A stretch of 7,836 bases of DNA from BNXB01 sp031548005. Lineage in GTDB: Bacteria; Bacteroidota; Bacteroidia; Bacteroidales; Azobacteroidaceae. The translations under genes were made by a program, and so were the position numbers. This document shows positions 1-6,301 of this stretch, piece by piece; the first letter of the stretch is position 1, and every line of letters starts with the position of its first letter. Below the pieces are notes generated by a model that did no database searches, was not told where the DNA came from, and saw nothing but the letters and a program-made list of their open reading frames with translations. Location of the stretch: NCBI GenBank assembly GCA_031548005.1, contig JAVBRK010000045.1, positions 1 to 7,836 of the forward strand, in the 5' to 3' direction.

Positions 1-1402
1 GATACAATACCGGGAAAGCGACTGGGCTTTCATGCAGAGGCTGCTTAATTCCTTCAATGAGCGGTACTACTTCTCGGGCACAGACCTGCTTGTAGGGCCG
101 CATCCGGAATGGCCTGTTGTGCCTTTGAAATACGACCTTGAACTGCGTTCGTTGGAATTGGGTTCACGGCTGATGCCGAATCAGTATGAAAATTATTATT
201 ATAAGCGGGAGAACCATGCTACCTTGAAACAGGATGCTCCCGGTAGCATAGACGGGGCTACCCAATGGCTGCAACAGGTGAGCAGTCGCAATGACCGCCT
301 GACCATGAGCCGCAAGCCCAACATACCCACAACGGCTGCGATAAACGATATGGCAGGATTGATTGAAGCCACCAAGCGTCAAAAGGTAGCTACGGGAGCG
401 GAAATGCTATACGTGAGCGGGGAATGCAAAACCTGCGATGTGCGTATCGGCCGTTTGATCGATATCAGCATGCCTGCAAACATGGGAGGTGCTAACGTTG
501 GAACTTACAGGGTATATAAAGTAATTCATGAGTTAGACCACATCCATAAGTACAAATGCGCATTCGAAGCTGTTCCGGCTGATTTGGAATATTTGCCGAC
601 ACCGGAAATTCCGGTTCCCGCTGTTTACCCGATTGAAGCCGAAGTGTTCGACAACGAAGACCCGTTGGGACTTGGAAGAATCAAAGTGAAATTTCCGTTC
701 GATAAACGGCAATGCGATACCTGGATTCCCACCAGTAGTTTAGACGCGGGCGGTAACGGACAAGGTTTAGGTCCCGTCAATAGGGGATTTATATTTATTC
801 CTGAAATTTCAGATTCAGTCCTCATTAACTTTTTGGATGGACAACAATGTTCAAAACCTGTGGCGATTGGAAGTATGTTCCATGGAAATAATGCAGACAA
901 TCAGGGTGGAGGAAAAGGTAATCATATTAAGTCCATTACCGATAAGAGTAATGGGCAGATCATCATGAATACGGATGAAAAAAGTGCATGGGGAATTACC
1001 GTAAGAGACAGGAAAGGTGATTTAGTACATATTGATTCAAAAGGTGAGAATATTGTCATTACTGCCAATAAAAATGTAACCATCAATGCCGGAGAAACTA
1101 TGACATTGAATGCCCGCAACCTGAATATAAATGTCAGGGAAAATATGTCCACACACGTTGGAAACAACCAACAAACCAATGTTGTCAAAAACAAGGAATT
1201 AGTTGTCGGGGAAACCATCGACATTTCAGCAATCAATAAAAATGAAGTGATTGACAAAAACAAAACAACGAATGTAGGAAAGAAAACGACTTATTCTTCG
1301 GGTGACATCCGGATGTTTTCGACAGAGAAGGATATAATTGTAAAAAGCATCGGTAAGGCAATGGTGCAGGGAGCTACAGATGCCCGTATCAGTAAAGGTT
1401 AA
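1..1402 (+). CDS. vgrG: VgrG / TssI type VI secretion spike protein, 5' truncated by the window edge
   Basis: VgrG forms the trimeric spike at the tip of the T6SS inner tube and carries effectors. The reading frame is open from base 2. It begins with a QYRESDWAFMQRLL-like stretch, the typical gp27-type VgrG motif, so the ATG at 32 is an internal methionine and the true start lies upstream. The gp27-like part runs to about base 600. A gp5/gpV-type OB-fold follows at about 640-890, with EVFDNEDPLGLGRIKVKFPF, then a tryptophan in DTWIP and a GFIFIPEISDSVLINFLDG segment. From about 920 to the stop come short alternating Asn/Val/Ile repeats (NIVITANKNVTINAGE) typical of the triple-stranded beta-helix needle. 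There is no C-terminal enzymatic extension, so cargo must be carried non-covalently. GC falls along the gene: by hand count 47% in bases 1-60 and 35% in 1201-1260. The 3' end overlaps the next gene by 23 bp. The family call is firm. Confidence 0.95.
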   Translation, partial: IQYRESDWAFMQRLLNSFNERYYFSGTDLLVGPHPEWPVVPLKYDLELRSLELGSRLMPNQYENYYYKRENHATLKQDAPGSIDGATQWLQQVSSRNDRLTMSRKPNIPTTAAINDMAGLIEATKRQKVATGAEMLYVSGECKTCDVRIGRLIDISMPANMGGANVGTYRVYKVIHELDHIHKYKCAFEAVPADLEYLPTPEIPVPAVYPIEAEVFDNEDPLGLGRIKVKFPFDKRQCDTWIPTSSLDAGGNGQGLGPVNRGFIFIPEISDSVLINFLDGQQCSKPVAIGSMFHGNNADNQGGGKGNHIKSITDKSNGQIIMNTDEKSAWGITVRDRKGDLVHIDSKGENIVITANKNVTINAGETMTLNARNLNINVRENMSTHVGNNQQTNVVKNKELVVGETIDISAINKNEVIDKNKTTNVGKKTTYSSGDIRMFSTEKDIIVKSIGKAMVQGATDARISKG

Positions 1403-2330
1403 TTGTATGGGTAAAACTATTGATTTTGAAGTAAATTCAGCCTTTGTTTATTACAGGGCACAAAAGGAAGAAACGAAATATATCTGCAAACGAACTCCTC
1501 TTTCCTCCCCGGCAAGGGGAGATGAAGAATATTACGAATGGAGATTTAATAATTTTATGGAACGCCATGTGACTTGTGCGCATGAACCCCCTGTCTATTA
1601 CTATGGTCTGTTGGAAGATCCTGTAATTTTGCTCAAAAAGCAAGATGAGGAAGCGAAAAAGGCAGAAGAAGGCATTCGTAGCAGAATAAAAGAAGTTTTG
1701 AAATACATACAGGAAACATGGGACGATATAACGCTTAACCCCAAACAGTTGTGGTTGGGATTAGATCCTGAGTTGAGAAAACGGCAAAAAAAGGCTAAAC
1801 AATATGTAAAGAATGACCATGACGTTATGCCTAATATCTCTAAAAGCTATGGGTATAAATATTGCCTGGCTTTTGGTAAATTATTAAATCCTAAGTTGAG
1901 TGCGGAAGGACAAATTTGGATGAGTAAAGCATTGAATTATTTGCAGGAATATATGGAAGCCGGAGTAGTCGATTTAAACTGGGTGGCAGAAAAGAATAAA
2001 GACTTCAATAGAGAAAATGGATTGTATAATAAAGTAAAACGAGAAGCATTTTATACAGACATTGAACTCAATAACGCCCGGTTTGAAGAATTTGCATTTG
2101 CTACTCATCCCGATGCTTATCTTAATGCAGAAATGGAAAAAGTTCCTTTAGCAGATTTAGTGAGAATTTCCATCACTCCCGACCTCAAGGAATGGGGAAA
2201 AGGAGCTACTTGGCTACAGGCTAAAATTGTAGCTAAGGAATTGGCAAAAAAAGAATTACAAAAAGCGTTGGAGAAAATAAATGAAAAAGCAGAGGAGATA
2301 AAAAAGAAAATTGAGAGTATCATCTTATGA
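1380..2330 (+). CDS. Unrecognised soluble protein directly after vgrG; candidate T6SS cargo effector
   Basis: I do not recognise a named family. The 316-residue product has no signal peptide or membrane segment. Residues 1-85 look beta-rich, with a Cys/His set (C9, C36, H63, C66, H68) and the phrase CAHEPPVYYYG. Residues 86-145 are highly charged and probably helical. Residues 150-280 form a compact module: KSYGYKYC (C162 last), SAEGQIWMSKALNYLQEYME (174-193), FAFATHPDAYL (238-248, with H243 and D245) and ITPDLKEW (265-272). Residues 284-312 are a Lys/Glu-rich probable coiled coil. C162 and H243 could be catalytic, but that is a guess. ATG 1380 follows AGGGAG by 6 nt. ATG 1407, just after the vgrG stop, follows AAAGG by 8 nt and is a real alternative giving 307 residues. 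Position behind a VgrG lacking an extension, and a 4-bp overlap with a lipoprotein gene, suggest an effector with its immunity gene. An adaptor role is possible. Confidence 0.85.
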   Translation: MPVSVKVNCMGKTIDFEVNSAFVYYRAQKEETKYICKRTPLSSPARGDEEYYEWRFNNFMERHVTCAHEPPVYYYGLLEDPVILLKKQDEEAKKAEEGIRSRIKEVLKYIQETWDDITLNPKQLWLGLDPELRKRQKKAKQYVKNDHDVMPNISKSYGYKYCLAFGKLLNPKLSAEGQIWMSKALNYLQEYMEAGVVDLNWVAEKNKDFNRENGLYNKVKREAFYTDIELNNARFEEFAFATHPDAYLNAEMEKVPLADLVRISITPDLKEWGKGATWLQAKIVAKELAKKELQKALEKINEKAEEIKKKIESIIL

Positions 2331-3466
2331 AGTTTAACTATTATATACTATTCATTATGCTTGGTCTTTTTTCTTGCAAACCCAATTATCCACCCAAAAG
2401 TGATAATTGGTTTGCCACTAAAATATTTACATATTATACAAAAGAAGCAGAAGATCCATCCATTGATGAGATATACTTGATTGATCAGGATAACGGATTT
2501 TTGCTGGGAAGTGAAAAAATAACTACCGTAGCAGACGGACAAGCGGTGAAAAAAACCGTTGCCCTATGCTTCCGGAGCGAAGACGGAGGGCACTCGTTTC
2601 AACGGCAAGAGTTCGGAGAGGGAGCCCTGAGTTGCCTGTCGCAATCGGTCATCGACAGTTGTTTTTACCTGATATGTGGCCGATTTTCGCAAGCCGATCT
2701 CCGAAAGCCGGATCATTTTGAAATACTGCGTTCCATTGATTTTGGAAAAACATGGCAGAGCCTTTATACATTCAAGAATAAATACCTCACCCATGTATTG
2801 TTCCTGAACAAAACAACCGGCATTGCCTATGTGATGCAAGATACAATAGGGTACGATATTCCTGTACTGTACAAAACGGAGGATGGGGGTAAAACTTGGA
2901 ATCCGACGAAAACAGATATGAACGGCAAATACCCCAACCTGATTACTCCGGAAGGCTTGATTATGGGTCAATACCTGGATGATGACATTCACGCTGTTTG
3001 GCAGATGGACATCAACGAACTGAAAATTGAAAAAATGCCACTGGATTTCTCTAAAACATTGCGTATCAATACAGACATACAAACTGATCCGGTAACCGGC
3101 CTTCATTATTGTCGGTTATTAACCCGGAAATTGCAAGGGAACGACACAGAAAAAAACATTGAAGATTATTTACTCTGTGTAGAAACTCAGGAAATGATCC
3201 CAATGCCTTATTATTCATTTGAATTTAATGTTTATGGCAACTTTATAGGTGTACGCTGTGCTCTGAAGGAAAATCAATACATTGCTCAATACAAGTACAG
3301 CAATGACAAAGGCCGGACATGGCGTACGGAAACCCCCAAAGATTTCATGTTGTACGGCATGCCGGGTATGTACGGAAAAGGGTATATCTGGAGTATGTGT
3401 GGTAGTGTAGTGGATGAAATCACATGGCCCCTGCTGGTAAGAATTCCACCGGAAGAATATAAATAG
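2327..3466 (+). CDS. Lipoprotein with four Asp-box (BNR) repeats; candidate immunity protein
   Basis: The 379-residue product starts with a lipoprotein signal peptide: a short basic start, a hydrophobic core and the lipobox LFSC with the lipidated cysteine at residue 17. Residues after the cysteine (KPNYPPKS) lack the acidic run of the Bacteroidetes surface-export signal, so it probably faces the periplasm. Four Asp boxes of the form S/T-x-D-x-G-x-T/S-W/F are visible: SEDGGHSF (84-91), SIDFGKTW (136-143), TEDGGKTW (184-191) and SNDKGRTW (325-332). They mark blade turns of a sialidase/Ycf48-type beta-propeller. I see no evidence for a sialidase active site, so the fold probably serves binding. 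Its ATG overlaps the previous stop (ATGA), implying translational coupling. That pairing and the lipid anchor suggest it neutralises the product of the upstream gene in the periplasm; this role is inferred. GC is uneven: 28-32% at 2341-2460 but 60% at 2581-2640. Confidence 0.9.
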   Translation: MKFNYYILFIMLGLFSCKPNYPPKSDNWFATKIFTYYTKEAEDPSIDEIYLIDQDNGFLLGSEKITTVADGQAVKKTVALCFRSEDGGHSFQRQEFGEGALSCLSQSVIDSCFYLICGRFSQADLRKPDHFEILRSIDFGKTWQSLYTFKNKYLTHVLFLNKTTGIAYVMQDTIGYDIPVLYKTEDGGKTWNPTKTDMNGKYPNLITPEGLIMGQYLDDDIHAVWQMDINELKIEKMPLDFSKTLRINTDIQTDPVTGLHYCRLLTRKLQGNDTEKNIEDYLLCVETQEMIPMPYYSFEFNVYGNFIGVRCALKENQYIAQYKYSNDKGRTWRTETPKDFMLYGMPGMYGKGYIWSMCGSVVDEITWPLLVRIPPEEYK

Positions 3467-3477
3467 AGAAACGGCTT

Positions 3478-4275
3478 ATGGAGTTTACATTGGATGCAAG
3501 ACTATGTGTCGACGAAGGGAATGCTATTGAAGAAAGCCATTACAAACTGGCTTACACGGTCAATCTATTAAAAGTAAATGACAAACAGGCTGTATTTTAC
3601 GATAAGGAACTGAAAATGCATTTTGAAAAGCCCTCGGCCATTACATATCTGTATGAAGTGGAAACAGAAGTTCTGGAATTATCTATGGCTCGGCCAGTTG
3701 AAAAAAGCGAAGATTTCAACCGTCGTTTATTCTACCGTTATGATTGGATACAGCCTCATCTAAATACAATTGGTGAGATTATCGGCATTGAAAATCAGGA
3801 TGAACTGAGGCAATCCTGGCCGGAATTGAAAAAAGCCATATTGAAAGATTATATGGGATATGAAGTAATTAATTACCTCAAGCATATTGACAAGGAATTT
3901 GCTCCCGGTAAAATACCTGCAGCATTGTCTTTCAGACAATATTTGCATTTTGGTTTGTTGTTTCCGAAAATACCGCTAAACCATGGACGAGACTGGAATA
4001 ACAAACGAACAGTAGAACTATCAGAATATGAACAGGAAAAATTTGAAGAATTGATTATTTTTCAGAAAACCAATGATGGCTTACGGACTTACAGTATTTC
4101 AGGAAGTAAGCTGGAAGAAGGAAAATCCCGATTAATAGAATACGAAGGAAAAGTAATTGTCCCCGAAAATGAATTTTTCCCGCTATCAACAGTTATAAAA
4201 ATTATATTTTTGTGGGGACAAACAACAATTAGCTGGCATTTTATATTGAGCAGGAAAGAGGACGTGAAAATTTAA
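3478..4275 (+). CDS. Unrecognised cytosolic protein; candidate adaptor/chaperone for the downstream PAAR-like protein
   Basis: I cannot assign a named family with confidence. The 265-residue product has no signal peptide and no clear membrane helix. Residues 1-75 look like beta strands (FTLDARLCV, YKLAYTVNLL, TYLYEVETEVLELSM). Residues 85-160 look helical and hold the most distinctive stretch: FYRYDWIQPHL, TIGEIIGIENQDELRQSW (97-114) and LHFGLLFPKIP (156-166). Residues 200-260 return to strands, with a hydrophobic segment (IKIIFLWG) and an amphipathic end. The pattern of Gly-x-Ile-x-x-Ile-x-Asn, a later Trp and helices feels familiar from other Bacteroidetes proteins near T6SS genes, but that is memory and not a search. 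It starts 11 bp after the upstream stop and ends 11 bp before the DUF4280 gene. That is where dedicated loading adaptors (DUF4123, DUF2169, EagR types) sit in proteobacterial systems. A second immunity or effector role cannot be excluded. Confidence 0.85.
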   Translation: MEFTLDARLCVDEGNAIEESHYKLAYTVNLLKVNDKQAVFYDKELKMHFEKPSAITYLYEVETEVLELSMARPVEKSEDFNRRLFYRYDWIQPHLNTIGEIIGIENQDELRQSWPELKKAILKDYMGYEVINYLKHIDKEFAPGKIPAALSFRQYLHFGLLFPKIPLNHGRDWNNKRTVELSEYEQEKFEELIIFQKTNDGLRTYSISGSKLEEGKSRLIEYEGKVIVPENEFFPLSTVIKIIFLWGQTTISWHFILSRKEDVKI

Positions 4276-4286
4276 GTTGAAAAAAT

Positions 4287-6290
4287 ATGGGACTATTTTC
4301 ATCCAACAAAAAAGTAAAACAGGAAGAGCCCGTTAAGGATAAGAAACAGGAAAAGAAAGAACGGGTATATCAGGATGTGTACGAAAAGGTGAAATTCGTA
4401 TGTCATGGAGGGAAAGTAACGTGTCCGTTTTGTTCTCAGCCGGTTGGTAGCATTGCGTCACTTAATCCTGTACTATTACAAGAGAAACCATATGTAACCA
4501 CAGGAGAAAGGAATGGGAAAATCAACCTCGATTTCATGGGAGGAGTTTGCTCCATAGCCCGGCAATCATGTAAAACCGTTATCAACCTCGGTTTGTGGAA
4601 AAACTATTCCGAGGTGCATATCAATGATGATTTTGCTTTGCTCAGGCGCTCCACGATTCCCTGCTTAATCAGTGGACAAGACATCCGGATTGTGCATAGT
4701 GGTCAGATGGCATTACTTACTCTCTTGGCCCCAATAATGCCTAAACGTTTGAAGATAGTACGGGAATATCTGCAAATTCGGGAAACTACTGTTTGCCACC
4801 GGTTTGAATATCAAGCAGTATATCTGGAATATGGAGAAGAAAAGCCCAATGATAATATTCGCTGGAAAATCAAGCTTGGCAGCAAAGAAGAGCAGAATTT
4901 AGAAACGATAGACGAAATTATTAAAACAGGAGCCAAACTTACAGGACCCAAGATTCATTTTGCAATTCCTAAAGAATGGAAATACGAATCCATCTTATTA
5001 ATTGCCTACCTTAATAACGATGAGGAATTTCGATCATTAAGTCTGAAAATACAAGTCAAAGACCATATTGTGGCGGCGTTTTTCAGGATTAAGAATGATA
5101 AACCAAAATCGTTTTCGATAAAAAAAATAGAAGAAGCAAAAGGAACATTTAATTTAATCTCAGAAGCACCTGTACATCACCACCAAGGACTGTTCAAGTA
5201 TAGTAATAAATTTTATATTTCCGGAAGTACAGCTGGAAATCCGTCCTATATTTATCAGGTTTTAGTAGATAAAGAGGATCAGGCGGTTAAATTTGATAAT
5301 CCTTTATTGCTCCATAAAGATATTCAAAAATTCAAGCATCCTGGTGGTTTGCAGGTTGCTAACGGTATATTAGCTGTCGGAATTGAGACCTATAACATTT
5401 TATTACTTAACACAACAACAAAGAAGGATTCTGTTGTTTGTTTTTTTGATACAGAGGATTCCCACAATGAATTGAAAAATTTGCGTATCACACTCTCTGG
5501 AAGTACAAAAGAAGTAGATGAAGGAAGCCAGAGTAATTTTGCTTCTGCAGTTGGTATAGTTTATTGCAATAATGCCTGGATTGTCGCTGTACGTGGGAAA
5601 AATCAAGATGTTCTTTTTTACCGATTTGAAAACAAGAATGGCGAAAGAAAAAATAAAAAGACGACAAAAGAAGATGATGTGATTTCACATATTGGAACTG
5701 TTTCCGGTGTTGCAGAATTTCAAAATTTGAATTTGTTTTTGGATGAAAACAACGAAATCTATCTGTTTGGAATGGGTAAAAGTAAAATGGGTGGGGTAGA
5801 TACTTGCAAAATATACCGAGTGAATATAAAGTCGGCCAAGTTGGATGCTGTCTGGATCAATGAAGATGGAATCATCGAATACAGAGATTATAAAAACTTC
5901 GACCAAAATAAATTAATCTTTACATGTACAAGCAATACATCTTTTCATTGGGCTTCCTGCGTATCGATACAGAAAAACCCGCATACTGGTGTTCTTGATT
6001 CAGGCAACGAAGACCCTAATTTTGTTGGCACTTCAGAAACTGGATTTTTGGGAATGCTAACGGTATATACCGTGGAAGGAACAGTTCGATACGATGTGAA
6101 AGAAAAGATAACGGATAATGGTTGGACAGAAGAATATAAGCAACAATACTTGCAACTTCTGGAAGAATCCGAAAAAATGGGAGCGAATATTGATTGGGAA
6201 GAAGAAGAAAAATATTTGGAAGAAATATCTAATCATATCTACTATGAATATACCAATCCGCGAATTAATTGTAATTCGTTTAACGAATAA
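4287..6290 (+). CDS. DUF4280 PAAR-like tip domain fused to a propeller-like C-terminal region; candidate specialised T6SS effector
   Basis: The 667-residue product has no signal peptide. A charged leader (7-35) precedes a PAAR-like DUF4280 domain at about 35-140. Its cysteine pattern is clear: CHGGKVTCPFC (39-49), C88 in FMGGVCSIARQSC (C95 last) and PCLISGQDI (C126). Such domains are understood to cap VgrG in Bacteroidetes systems. Residues 160-285 form beta-rich linkers that may be Ig-like (VYLEYGEEKPNDNIRWKIKLG). Residues about 290-600 repeat a strand pattern like beta-propeller blades: HHHQGLFKYSNKFYISGS (297 on), HPGGLQVANGILAVGIE (351 on), SAVGIVYCNNAWIVAVRG, NLFLDENNEIYLFGMG, and a blade with FHWASCVSI (H554, W555). 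The end is acidic and helical. I recognise no catalytic family. His-rich blade starts (H297-H299, H351, H554) could form an active or metal site, which is speculative. It lies between a candidate adaptor and a lipoprotein gene, as an effector would. A purely structural tip with a binding domain is the alternative. Confidence 0.92.
   Translation: MGLFSSNKKVKQEEPVKDKKQEKKERVYQDVYEKVKFVCHGGKVTCPFCSQPVGSIASLNPVLLQEKPYVTTGERNGKINLDFMGGVCSIARQSCKTVINLGLWKNYSEVHINDDFALLRRSTIPCLISGQDIRIVHSGQMALLTLLAPIMPKRLKIVREYLQIRETTVCHRFEYQAVYLEYGEEKPNDNIRWKIKLGSKEEQNLETIDEIIKTGAKLTGPKIHFAIPKEWKYESILLIAYLNNDEEFRSLSLKIQVKDHIVAAFFRIKNDKPKSFSIKKIEEAKGTFNLISEAPVHHHQGLFKYSNKFYISGSTAGNPSYIYQVLVDKEDQAVKFDNPLLLHKDIQKFKHPGGLQVANGILAVGIETYNILLLNTTTKKDSVVCFFDTEDSHNELKNLRITLSGSTKEVDEGSQSNFASAVGIVYCNNAWIVAVRGKNQDVLFYRFENKNGERKNKKTTKEDDVISHIGTVSGVAEFQNLNLFLDENNEIYLFGMGKSKMGGVDTCKIYRVNIKSAKLDAVWINEDGIIEYRDYKNFDQNKLIFTCTSNTSFHWASCVSIQKNPHTGVLDSGNEDPNFVGTSETGFLGMLTVYTVEGTVRYDVKEKITDNGWTEEYKQQYLQLLEESEKMGANIDWEEEEKYLEEISNHIYYEYTNPRINCNSFNE
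6261..6288 (+). other. Two overlapping, mutually exclusive small inverted repeats at the effector/lipoprotein boundary
   Basis: CGAATTA (6261-6267) pairs perfectly with TAATTCG (6272-6278) across a 4-nt loop. ATTCGT (6274-6279) pairs perfectly with ACGAAT (6283-6288) across a 3-nt loop. The middle arm is shared, so only one hairpin can form at a time. They lie over the last codons and stop of the DUF4280 gene, 14 nt before the next ATG. Both are AT-rich, and no U-tract follows, so this is not a standard terminator. They may be chance. Confidence 0.3.
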
Positions 6291-6301
6291 ATTTCAATAT
6301 A

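Noticed and set aside
1623..1630. TAATTTTG, a match to the Bacteroides -7 promoter element (also near 5534 and 6018)
   Set aside because: All of them lie inside coding regions without a convincing -33 TTTG at the right spacing. In AT-rich sequence such 8-mers are expected by chance.
2564..3106. 180-codon open frame on the minus strand
   Set aside because: It lies wholly inside the Asp-box lipoprotein gene, whose frame has a signal peptide and four motifs. The antisense product shows no recognisable features and looks like a shadow of the GC-richer stretch.
2327..3466. Sialidase (neuraminidase) annotation
   Set aside because: Asp boxes occur in many propellers. I could not find the arginine triad and the FRIP-like motif expected of a sialidase, so only the fold is claimed.
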